From Bolinopsis microptera (taxonomy: Eukaryota; Ctenophora; Tentaculata; Lobata; Bolinopsidae), in assembly GCF_026151205.1 (NCBI RefSeq), contig NC_087081.1:856386-920385 (forward strand): a stretch of 64,000 bases of DNA. Direction: 5' to 3'. Of the stretch, positions 23,703 through 36,400 are shown piece after piece (position 1 is the stretch's first letter; every line of letters starts with the position of its first letter). A program made the position numbers and the translations under genes. Under the pieces are notes generated by a model, which worked only from the letters and a program-made list of their open reading frames with translations, was not told the origin of the DNA and did no database searches.

Positions 23703-26700
23703 TCTGACCGTACTCACAGTTATGTTATGGATATTCCTTTATAACACGGTTCCACGAGGTAGACTGTTGATTTTAAATTTAGTATAAGTAATGCGCCATG
23801 GTGTAATTACACCGGAGCGGTTAGGATTATATATGTATGGATTCTTACTACTAACAAATGAGATTTGGTGGCACGCGCTATTGCAATTTGGTGAATAAAA
23901 TACTTAAACATCACAATTCTGAATTCACAACTCCCACTTTTTCCAGCCATTACCAATAAGAATGCTTTTAAGCTCATATTCATGTTATCCTAAACGTCAG
24001 AAGAGCCTCCGGCTAGACCTTATTGTAATTAATAGACTAGAAGTGTTCAAGCTTCACTAAGATAAATTGTAACACATCTGGTGTTTTCCACACTTCACGG
24101 ACCTATTTACTTGACTTTGAACCCTGCTTTACTAATATAATCGCTCACATTAGCGGTCCTTAAATTCCTACTGTTTCTAACTATTGGATCGATTTAACGG
24201 TATTGACAGTTAATGTAATTTGTATGTGGAAGGAGGAGTAGTTTGATTTTAAGCTGTGCTTTAGAACTGTAATGGATTACTGTATCAGTCAACTTATCGC
24301 AGGAAACTGATCACAGCACTAACATTTTGAAAGAGGACTGATTTCAAGGAGACAAGTTTAGTGTGCGAGGGAACTACACTTACTCTGATCAGGTATTGAA
24401 AACAAGATTGATGCGTCTCAATTATTATTGTGACATTTTCATAAGTGTAACACTTTGATAATGTAACATGACTAGAAATGTTACACTTAAATATTGTAAC
24501 AAGATTTAGTGTGGGACACGTAAATATTATGATACGAATTAGAAAGTGTAGCATTTAAAATATTGTGATTTGATTAGAAGTAACATTAGTTCATGTAACC
24601 AATCAGAATTGTTCAGTTAATTACATGAATCTGACCGTACTCACAGTTGTTATGGGATATTCCTTATAACACGGTTACACGAGGTACACTGTGCAATTTT
24701 TAATTTAGTTTAAGTATGTGCCAATGGTGTAATTTACACACCGGATCGGTTAAGTATTTCGTATGTTCTTACTACACGAATGAGATTGGTGGCACACGCC
24801 CAATGTAATTGGTGAATTAAATAACAAAAACATACAAACAATTTTTGAATTCACACTCACACTTTTTCCAGGCATTTACAATACAAAAGCTTTCAGCTCA
24901 TATCATGTTATCCTAAAACGTCAGAAGAGCCTCCGGCTAGCACTTATTGTAATATGACTAGAAGTGGTCACGCGTCACAATATATTGTAACACTTCTGGT
25001 GTTTCTACACTTCACAGGACCTATTTTACTTGACTCTGAAACCTGCTAGATTCTAATTAATCGCTCACATAGCTGTCCTTAATTCCTACTGTTTCTAACC
25101 TATTGAACGATTTACGTATTGACAGTAATGTAATTTGTCTGGGAAGGTGGAGTTTTTGATTTTAAGCTGAAAAAAAAAAACTTTCTAGAACTGTAATGAT
25201 TACTGTATCAGTCAACTTATCGCATGAACTGATTCACAGCACAACATTTTGAAGAGACAATGTGGACGATTTCTAGGAGACAAGTTTAGTTTGCGAGGGA
25301 ACCACAATTACTCCAGAATCTGGTATTGAAACAGGAACTTTGGTGCGTCACCATTTAATATTGTGATCATTTTCAGAAGGGTTAACACTTTGATAAATGT
25401 AACATGACTAGAAATGTAAAAAACTTAAATATTTAACAAGATTAGAAGTGGGACAATTAATTATGATGATACGATTGAAGTGTAACACTTAAATATTGTG
25501 ATTTTGATTAGAAGTAACCATGTTCATGTAACCAATAGCTTGTTCAGTTAATTACATGAATCTGACCGTACTCAACAGTTAAGTTATGGGATATTCCTTA
25601 TAACACGGTTACACGAGGTACACTGTGCAATTTTTATTTAGTTTAAGTAATGCGCCATGTGTAATTTACCCGGATCGGTTTGTTATTTATCGTTATGTTC
25701 TTACTACACAAATGAGATTTGGCTGGCACGCGCTAATGCAATATGGTGTATAAAAATTACAAAAAACATACAACAAATTCTGATTCACAACTTCACCAAT
25801 TTTCCAGCCTTTACAATCAGAAAGCTTTAGTCATATCATGTTATCCTAAACGTGTCAAAAGTGCCTCCGGCTAGCACCTATTGAATAGTCTAGAAGTGGT
25901 CACGCTGCACTAATATATTGTAACACATCTGGTGTTTTCACACTCACAGGACCTATTTTACTTTACTTTGAAACCTGCTAGTACTTATATAATCGCTCAC
26001 ATAGATGTCCTTAAATCTTCTGTTTCTAAACTAGATTGACGATTTATTTAAACGGTATTGACATTAAATGTAAGTTGTCTGTGGAAGGGAGGAGTTTGAT
26101 TTTAAGGCTGAACTTTTGAACTGTAATGATTACTGTATCTGTCAACTTATCGCACGGACTGATTCACAGCACAACTTTTTGAAGAGACAATGTGGCCGAT
26201 TCAAGGAGCAAGTTTAGTTTGCGAGAACTACAATTACTCCAGGTCAGGTTATTGAAACAAGACTTGATGCGTCACAATTATCTATTGTGACATTTTTCAG
26301 AAGTGGTAACACGTTTGATAATGTAACATGACTAGAACTGTATCCTTAAATATTGTAAAAGATTAGAAGTGGCCCACTTAAATATTTATGATTACGATTA
26401 GAAGTGTAACATTAAATATTGTGATTGATTAGAAGTAACATTTGTTCATGTAACAAATTGCTTGTTCAGTTAATTACATGGAATCTGACCGTATCACAGT
26501 TGTTATGGATATTCCTTTATAACTCGGTTCAACGAGGTACACTGTGCAATTTTAATTTAGTATTAGTAATGCGCCATGGTTGTAATGTAACCGGATCGGT
26601 TAGTTTTATATCGTATGTTCTTACTACACGAATGAGATTTGGTGGCACTCGCTAATGTAATATGGTGAATATAAATAAAATTACTAAAAAACATACAAAC

Positions 26701-27709
26701 ATTATGAATTCACAAACTTCACACTTTCCAGCCTTTTACAATAAGAAAGAGTTAGCTCCATATCATGTTTATCCTAAACGTCAGGAAGAGCCTCCGGCTG
26801 CACCTTATGTAATAAGACTAGAGTGTCACGCTTTCACTAATGAGATTGTTACACATTGGTGGTTTCTAACTTCACAGGACCTATTTTACTACTTTGTAAC
26901 TTGCTAGTACTAATATAATCTAGCTAAACTAATATAACACATAGCTGTCCTTAAATACTACTGTTTCGAACTTATTGAACCGATTTTAACGGTATTGACA
27001 GTTAAATGTAATTTGTCTGTGGAAGGAGGAGTTTGATTTTAAGCTGAACTTTAGAATGTAAGGATTACTGTATCAGTTCAAACTTTCGCAGGACACTGAT
27101 TCCAGCCAACATTTTGAAGAGACAATGTGGGCCGATTTCAAGGAGACAAGTTTAGTTTGCGAGGGAAATACAATACTCCAGATCAGGTATTGAAACAAGA
27201 CTTGATGGCGTCACAATTAATCTATTGTGACATGTTCAGAAGTGTAACACTTTGATAATGTAAAGACTAGAAATGTAAACACTTAAATATTGTACACAGA
27301 TTAGAAGTGGGGTCACTTTATACTATTATGATACGATTAGATGTGTAAACACTTAAATATTGTCATTTGATTAGAAGTAACATTTATGTTCATGTAACAA
27401 ATTGCTTGTGTTCGTTAATACATGAATCTGTCCGTTTCACAGTTGTTATGGGATATTCCTTTTTATAAACACGGCTTACACGAGGGTACACTGTGAAATT
27501 TTAATTTAGCATTTTGTCATGCGAATGGTGTAATTTACACCGGATCGGTTGGTCTATCGTATGTTCTTACTACTTTACTACACGAATGAGATTGGTAGGC
27601 ACGCGCCAAATGTTAATATGGGTGAAATTATTACAATATGTTGCGTATAAAAATACAACAATTCGAATTCTCAACTCGCACTTTTCCAGGCATTGTAAAG
27701 AGACTTATG

Positions 27710-30700
27710 CGTCAAAATTGTTGTAACGACTTCACTATTGTAACTAGGATTAGAACTAGAAGTTATAAAACGCCAGTCTAATAACTGAAATATTAGAATC
27801 AGTAACAATATGATTGCGATCGGATACTAGGGTAATATTAGGGCAGCACGGTTTAATGAAATGAAGGGCCACCTGATAAATATATTCAAATCTGAGTCAA
27901 AGTTTGTAGACGACTCAAAAAAAACAACTTTTAGTATCATCGACTAAACGTCTTATATTAGTTTATTATATTGAAACTCTAGAATATTGTATTAATGAAC
28001 GAACGGTAGGTTTCGAAAAGAAGGTGGAGAGGAGCGTACTTTTACTTTACTCTGATTGCAATAATTTGTAATGTTAAATTTATACATTGATTAAAGACGG
28101 GCCTGTTTTTTTACTTGTTACGTTGTTTATAACGAGATGCGCTATCAGAAAAACGAATGCTCGGACACGATCACTTTATTAATAAATCAAACTAACAATT
28201 CAAGTGGAGTATACTTTAAATAACCTTGTTCAGTTCCTTAGCTAAATTGAATACATTAAACGCCAAACAGTGTGATTCGACAGCACAGCTCTTTAAAAGG
28301 GGAAAACCCCGCCTAACCAAAGTAACGATGCTGGTGAATCGCTTGGCTAGCTGTTTACGAAGTTGCCATCCGGGGCAACCCGGGTGTGTTAACCTCGCTC
28401 CTGTTCCCACATAAATCACAAGCTGTAGATGCTACCTTAGGTTCCTTGGCATAACTTATTTAAAGGTTTAACTAAAAATGCGAGATTGGTCACTGATTGA
28501 TTTGATTCGGGCTTTTATATTCTTGGGCCCCTCCCATATGATCAACGTGTATCAGCCAAATTGTTAGCAGTCACATAGTTTTTTTTGTTTTAGTATTTAA
28601 TTTACAATTCGTATATCACTTATGTGTCGGCCTCCCTACGCCCTAATTGCCGATTGCAAAAATTGAAATATAATATATCGTTTTTATGCATAATGGGGTG
28701 TGGTGAAAGTCAACATGTGACGTACAGTTTGATAAAGTTTTTTATGGCCTGCCAGACTGGGGGAGCACTAAATTTCGCAAATTTTGTAGTCCACTTGTAT
28801 CCGAAATTTCCCCATGGCCCACGTGCACACGCGCACCAACGTCACAGTGACAAATTATCAACCTTCGTGATTCCTTGTAGCTTACACCATACGCCCTATT
28901 TTTGTAATGAGGAATGTTCTCGATCTGTGAAACATTGCAACGGCGAGGCCAACTTTCATACATTAGTTAACATATCATAAAACGGGTGATGAATAAAAAA
29001 TGGGACTACATGTTTTTGAGCCTCAGCTTCCACCTGAACACTTTTTCATTATTTTACACAACCACCAGTTACTCTGAACGATCTCGAAACAGTCTCCGCC
29101 CCCATTTGATCAATTGGTTGATCTTGTCCCGTACTGGTCTTCGAAAACTAGGGGAGGGGTTCTATTAAATTTTTTACAGTTAAGAGCCACTGTTCACAGA
29201 AGTCGCTCTCAAGGTAGTTCAAGCTTCTACCAAAAACTTTTTAGCAGAGAGTATGCCTAAACTTCCCATCTATCACATCCTAAAGCGATTTTAGCAGCAG
29301 AGGTCGGTAGCCAGAGCTACAGGAGACAAAAAATGCCATCCTGTATTATGGCACTTCGAAAAATTGACCCAGTAGAATGCTGGTGAGCCACATAACCGGC
29401 TCCCTGGTGATCCGTTTTGGCTGTACTCTCGGTTTTTTCCAGGGCTGTCACATGACTAAATGTTTGTTGTTTGAAAGATGTCAAAGCCTTTAGGATTAGA
29501 GGAAAAGACTTATATGAGAAGTCGTGAGCAAATTCAAACATATTAGGGTTTTATTTCGTCCAAAAAGTGACGGACAAAGTAAATTTTGTCAATATCAAAC
29601 CCATAGAGGCTTTTTTGGAGTCCTCGGGCAACACATTGTACATGCCCGAATATATGCTAGAGAAGCCTACATGAGCCCTAGGGGCACAAAAAAGATGAGA
29701 CTTGCGCCAACACGGTTTTAGGCCAAACTGTACAGACGGGGAAAAATAAATTTTCTGAGCTTGAAGAAAGAAGCCCTCCTGAAAACAATCAAACTGGGCT
29801 CATGGCGTCTTGTCATTGACCATACTGTTAAAAAATTGCCCGCTTTACAACGCTTGTTTCATTGGTTTGAACCAAATATAGTTTATCGACACTAAAAAGG
29901 ACCCTTGAAAAAAGTCCATTTTTTAGTCATCTCCCGTTAGCATACAATTTATTATTTATACACGCAGTAGGGACTGTGTAAAGTTAGCGATATTTTAACT
30001 GTTATCTTAAAACTATGTTAAAGAATTTAGGCTCAAATAAAATTTAATTGTACTAAAAATTTTTGGTTACTTCAAAATTAATCGCCGAAAAATTTAGTCC
30101 ACATTGAAATTGGTTAACAACAAATTATAGTCACATGGTCAAAAGTTTTGGACTAAATTTATGGTAGGACTAAATTTGTGTTCTTAAGGTACAGTGATAC
30201 TGACAGACTCAAATCAGAGAAAGGTTATGATACATGCAAGTTGACTTGGAATCTTAACTGACCCAACTCCTACGCAGTACTTCAGACGGGGCCCGTATCT
30301 CCGTACAAAACGTCGGTGATCAGTATTTGAAGGACAAGCTGGAGCCGGCGGAAAAGCCAACCATTCTGGACACCCCCTTCCTCAGTCGGCAAGTGAGATG
30401 ACTTTCAAGGGGGGAGAAATACATTGTAGGGATTATTCATAATGAGCTACGGCCGGAAACGTAAGCTAACCAGCTAAATGAATTTAATTATTAAGTAATA
30501 CAACGAGAAACAATCGAATTCAAATTATATTAGCTCCTAGTCCCAAATACTTGATGGTTATCTGGCCTCAAAAACAGGTTGAACAGAGAACTTTATTGGA
30601 TGACTACGCGAGCACTAAGGAGGTAGTTAGAACTTCGATTCACTGTATGGTTATTGTAACATGCGTTGAATTAATTAACTCTGACATTGCACCTTGGTAT

Positions 30701-32075
30701 CCTTTACCGATTTCTAGCACCTGCCTAGTTCCTACCTGCCTAGGGTCGATCCAGAAGAATCTGAAGGATTTTCTGTCTTCTAGTAGAAACGTACGTGAAG
30801 TCTTATGTGGTCTGCTAGTATCAAATACTATTATTCAGGTCACTGTTAATACGTGCCGTCTAGTTAGATTCAAATACAGGGATCACGGACTACCGTCTAG
30901 CTAGAACAAAAACTCCATTAGTAATCTATACGCAACGCGTAACGTACTGTATAGCTAGGGTCTAAGTTAGGGTTGCTTTGGATCATCCTTGTGAGTCTGC
31001 TTTGCCGCCAAATTGATGGTGCGGAATCTTTGCCGCTATCATCTTAGTCCTACCTTCCTCTCTTCCTTCCCTAGTCTTACACTTTGAAATATCTAATTAA
31101 ATAACATAATCTATTATTTCTAGATCGGTCGTAATGTTAGAAAGAGTATACACTTGTGAGTAGTGAGACTTTATGACACAATTCACGAGCCGCAGAGCCA
31201 ATAAAGGTAAATTTTGGACCTTGGGACATGAGAAATTGTGGAGAGGAAGGGCAACAATGTGGCCGTATTTCATGTATAGTTTCTTAACTTTCTGCAAGAT
31301 TTTAATATAACAGGTGATTTTAAATTCATTCTTTACAGGCTACCGAGATTTTCAGTGTCTCAAGTCAACTAAACCTGCTCCTTGCCCTTCATTCAGGACT
31401 GCGTTCTACTAAGACAAGTTCTGAAGTTTAGATCGAGATTTAACTATTGAAGTAGATAATCAATTGTATAATGTATAAATTGCATGTATTAAATTTAAAG
31501 AATTTCTGTTCTTGAATGACTTGAAAACATTTGAAATCCAATTGTGTTAGTGAGATACAAGAGGGTCTTACTACTATTAGTGCTGTCAATATAATATGCC
31601 GATTTTGTCGCAGGTCGACTGGCAAGCAACGACAGGCAACCGGAGTTCAGCAAATTCATCTGATCAGCCTTAAAGTATATGCTCATGATGAACAACGTAA
31701 GACATCAATCTTGGTTAAATGTTCTAACTAGATCAAACGATTTGGACATTCATTTACTTAAATGCTACATCAACATGTAATACTTGATAGACATTACCTT
31801 CAATTATTTTGTGACTGAACTGTTGAAATGTGAACACAATCCAACCCTTGAATTATGATCATAGGATTACTTCGACCAAGTTTACATACTATATAACATA
31901 TTATATATTTTAACTATGACAGTGGGTTGCATACGTTACGCTGTTTCAGAAGCCTGTGAACCCGGCTCTTTGTAATATGCAATTTTTTAGCATTATTGTG
32001 ATAGCTGCACTGAAAAGTATTTTGGGGGGTCTTGTAATTTCTACTTGTAAACTTAACTCAAACCTCAATCTTTTT
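27710..32075. other. No recognised gene
   Basis: About 4.4 kb between the satellite and the truncated copy D. ORFs at 28216-28419, 28624-28980, 29317-29541 and 30551-30904 show no domain I recognise. It may include decayed repeats. I see no tRNA, rRNA or CRISPR-like structure. Confidence 0.4.
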
Positions 32076-33231
32076 CTCCTCATCTGAGGACTCTTCATTC
32101 TCCCTGTAAAGTAGTACCCATTAAATATATAATATCATAACATTGTTTAGTTCAAAAACAAAACATCATTGAGAATCTGACAAATATTTATGCAAAAAAA
32201 AAACACGAGTAAAAGTTCTAAAACACGATTATGATCAAGATTCAAGCTATTAAATCAAATTAAATAATTAGATAGTGTAACTAACATGTCCTCCAGGAAT
32301 TTCTCCCAGCCCCCGGGATAAGTCTCACAAGTAATTTTATAGAACTCCTCATCAGACATAAGAGAGTCTATGTTAGCCTCACATATTTCATGTGTAAACT
32401 CAGGGTTTTCTGCAATCAGTTTACACACATCTACAGGACCTTCTCCGAGGTGAGAAGCTAGATTCTTGTTGACAAGTAGATCTTGTAATGCTGGTACAGA
32501 CTCAGGTTCTGAGTGTAGGAACATCTCTAGTTCATCTACTTCAGGAGCTTCAGCTTCTTCAGGCTGATTAACTTGTCTTACACATTCCACAAAATCCAGC
32601 TGTTCTACTTTTATCTTTTTAGTCTCAACTCTTCCATTCTTATGTTTACCTTTGTGGGACTTCTTCTTTTTGTTGGGAGATTTCTTCTTCTTATTGACTA
32701 CAGGACTGTCTTTGTCACTGTCTGAGCTGTACCTCTCAGCGGGGTTTCTGGGATCAATATTAACAACCTCCTCAAGTTTTATCAACCCATCTTCATACTG
32801 ATTCAGCAATGTTTCATCTGCGATATGAGATAATGGATAATATATACGAAAAATGAGTTTTGAGACTACTATACTGTGTCATCAAAAACAAATTTCACAA
32901 AATTTGGCAATAATTTGATCTATCACAGTAGCCTTTCTGAAGTGACTACTTAAAGTTGGAGCAGAAGTTCAGAGATTGAGACGAGAGGTTCATTAAAATT
33001 GTTAGTTCATTATTTGTTTAACGGATGAAGATTAAACTTACACTGTGAGTAGGCTGAGGTATGTTCCTCCCATTCTTTAGTCCGGTAACATTCCAGTGGT
33101 TCATCTAGTGTCATAAAACCCAGTTCCACCAACTTATCTCTGTTATCTCTTATTCTCTTGTATCTTTTGAGACTGTGTTCACACACACCTCCACAGTACC
33201 TGGCCCCTTCAAACAACTTCCACAGTGACAT
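32076..33231 (-). pseudogene. PRDM9-like copy D, 5' fragment only
   Basis: Minus strand. Exon 1 33231-33042, exon 2 32817-32286, and the first 27 or so bases of exon 3 from 32103. The match to B and C then stops abruptly at about 32076. Exon lengths (190 and 532 nt), splice sites and reading frames are intact up to that point. Its intron 1 keeps a segment (gctactgtgatagatcaaatt) present in copy B and absent from C. Without the SET domain and fingers it cannot encode the enzyme; it could at most give a short N-terminal protein. It lies 261 bp downstream of copy C, in the same orientation. Confidence 0.85.
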
Positions 33232-33492
33232 TATGTTCTAAATATAACAAACTAGATTTAGCTGGAAGCAACAGTTAGTTTACAACAGAGATATGATAAA
33301 TATAACTTAAATTTAAATATTAATCAAATGTTGGTTTAAAGTTATGCTGACAATATTAGTTTGAACATCAGTTGGAAAACTCCACCAGTTCAGAATTATA
33401 AAATAACTTTACATAGAAGAAAATATAGTCCAATAAGCAATAAGCATAAAGTTATTCGTCAAACTACAAGAAAACTACCAATAACAATTTCT

Positions 33493-36400
33493 TCAACAGG
33501 GTTTATTCTTGCAAGTAATTTCGTGTTTATTTCTGTCACCACTTTCACTAAACCTCCTATCACAGTAAGAACAGGAGTAGGGTTTCTCCCCTGTGTGTGT
33601 CCTCATGTGTCTAGTTAAAGTACTGTTCTCAGTAAACCCCTTACCACACACACTACACTTGTGTGGTCTCTCTCCAGTGTGTGTCAGAGCATGTCTCTTC
33701 AGATCACCAGATTGTAAAAACAGTTTTCCACAGTACTTACACTCGTGTTGTGATTCTAGCTCACGATCACCATGTGTTCGCTTGTGGTATTCAAGATTGT
33801 GTGCTATGTTATAAGACATTGGACACACATCACATCTGTATTGTTGTAGTGGATGCTCTGTGCTGATATGATCATATAGTTCCTGTTCAGAAGGTTTCTT
33901 AACACCACACTGCTTGTACCGACACTTGTATGTCTTGTGAGTGTGGTTATTGTAGATGTGAGCAGTGAGATGCTGCTTCTGAACAGCAGTATAGTCACAG
34001 TGTGTACACTTGTACTGTTTGTCCCCCGTGTGTGTTAACATGTGACAGGTAAGAACTTGTTGGTGATCAGTCCTATATTTACAGTAGGGACAGCTCAGTC
34101 TCGCTACCTTATCGTGTACTGTTCTGATGTGTCGTGTTAAGTTACGCCTCTGAGCAAACATCTTCCCACACTTGTCACACTTGTGTACTTTCTCTTTTCC
34201 TGATACTCCTCGAGTCTTCCCACATGTGTGTGTCTCCAGTTCTTGTTGTGTCTTAAACAGCTTAAGACAACCAGTTGCAGTGCAATGATATTGCTGACCT
34301 GTAATAATGAAATATTACTGAAATAAAGTGAATTGTTCAGCAATATCTTGAAATAAAGATAATCTTCGATGTGTAATTTACGACTATTTGTTACTATAGA
34401 ATTTTTCTTACCATTTTCAACATCAGTCTGCAACGAATACCCTAACTCTTCGAAATAGTCCTCTCCGTAGAAAACTAGTAATTCTTCTCCCAACCCAATA
34501 GGTTTATACGAATAATACTGTATTCCACCTAGAATAATTATTCCATGATAGAAGGCATTGCACAACGATACAAATATTTATTTATACTAATAGTCATTAA
34601 CTAAACCAATGTTATTTCATCGCCAGAATACACCTAAGTAAAATACAGCTTATTTAATCTGTGAATGGTAAGTTGCAGGTTTATAACGATTCTGCCCAAC
34701 ATACTTGGGTATGAAATATTCACAACTCATGTAAATAGATAAGTAAAAACGTAGAAAACTGGCGCATATGTCCACCCAATTTTACCTGGGATATTTCTAA
34801 CAAGGACGTTCTCTTCACATTGACCCCGAGCACAGTTAAGAAACCGTAACCAGTTGCTAGCCCTGTGACTAGCCCCATCTAGGTATATAACATCACCGTC
34901 CTGGCTAACAGCACGCCACGCATATCCACTCTCTTTATCTGAAGACTCTAACTTCTTGTACTCCTTTTCTGATATGACTTTTCCCTTGTAGTTACCTGAT
35001 AAAATAGATAAATCAGAACAACCCACTTTAGGGTACAAACATTTATAGACTTGCTGTCTGGAGAAAGGGACAGTGGACACAAAAAAAAAGAAGTAAAAGC
35101 TGATCCCAGCAAATCGCGTGACTTACCCAATATACTTCCTGGTTCAATAAACTGAGACGCAAAAGCTCCATCTCCAGCCCTGGGAATTGTGGATTCTTTG
35201 ATTTCAATACAACTAGGTACTGGAAAGTTTGCAGTCTTCTTAGTTCCCGGTTGGCTGATATCTTCTATACAGGGGAGTAAAGGACCATGTAATTCACATT
35301 CTCCCCTCACATAATATTTACACTGCCAGCAAACTGAAAAACAGAATTTCATTAAAAACATCATTCATAAAAGAATCCACCAAATTATTACAGTAAAAGT
35401 AACAGTAACATTACTATTTAATTTAAGCAAAGATTTAGTAAAATTCTGAGGGATCATTATAATTCCAATAGTTTCAACTTTAATTTCAGTTGTTGCTACC
35501 AAACAAAAAATACCATATAGTAAACAATAAGTAAACTCTACGTATTGTAACTTACAATATTCAGACTGTAACACCTCCTCCAGATTATCGTTATCATCAC
35601 GGTATGTAACCCCCTCTTTAGCAACTCTAGGAGGATTACTACGTCTATTTTTAGAACCTTTTCCTGCAGCTGCTTCAAGTTCTGTCTTGGAGAAGTCTTC
35701 CTGAATGTTATCTCTCTCAGCAGTCGTTTCTGTAGGAACACTAATGTGTGTCTGTGTAGTGTTTGGCATCTCTTCTGATTCTTTATCTTCATCAAACAAG
35801 CTTAGTAGATAACCATCATCCAACATTCCTAGATACTCAAAATCATCTATCTCTTCTTGTTTCTTCTCAGGGTCAGGTTCTGACTCAGGTAACCAATAAG
35901 AAGGACGGGGAATATTGTCAATATTCTCGTACACTTCTCTGTTACTGAGTATGGTGGGGAGTTTCTTTGTTTGTGTTACAGAGCTGGAGCTGGTATCAGA
36001 ATCTGGTTTGGTTTTTACACCAGATGTGCTATCAATTATCACATTGTCTGTTTCACTCTTATGATAACTGCTGCTTCTTTTATCTGGAGTTACCATGTCA
36101 CTACGTTCAGTATCGTTGTGTGTACCGCTACAAGAGGGTAAGTTGTCATTAGGTCCAGGTGTTGTTCTGATATATTCTTTGCTTTGTGGTATGTTACTTT
36201 TGTTAGTACTCGCTTTGGTATGGTCGCCATCATTATCTAGAACAGTAATTCTATCCATATCTTTGAGCACCTCTTTCACTTTTTTGTTATACCTGCGGGA
36301 TAAAGAATCAACATGTTAGCAATCTTTAATATGCACTAGCACTATGCAATCAACCTCAATTACAAAATATATATATTATGCAGTGGTTACGAGAAGCCAT

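Larger units (their letters stand above)
20590..27710. repeat. Tandem satellite array, unit about 940 bp
   Basis: The marker ACCTATTTTACTTGAC recurs at about 21214, 22127, 23111, 24096, 25012, 25946 and 26872, giving spacings of 913-985 bp. A first, shorter unit begins near 20590 and the last decays after about 27700, for about 7.5 units. Each unit has a core (cgtcagaagagcctccggctag) and a minisatellite block of four units of about 33 bp (GTAACACTTAAATATTGT...GATTAGAAGT). Units differ mostly by single-base insertions and deletions. ORFs inside the array are chance. Confidence 0.9.

Noticed and set aside
22312-27726. ORFs inside the satellite array
   Set aside because: They differ from unit to unit and are opened or closed by single-base indels, so they are not conserved genes.
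28226-28419. Overlapping ORFs on both strands at 28.2-28.4 kb
   Set aside because: A locally GC-rich patch keeps both strands open; no recognisable protein.
36095-36319. ORFs antisense to PRDM9-like exon 4 (also 3430-3776, 35763-36152)
   Set aside because: Shadows of a low-complexity Ser/Thr/Asp-rich exon; the same frames appear in each paralogue only because the exon is copied.
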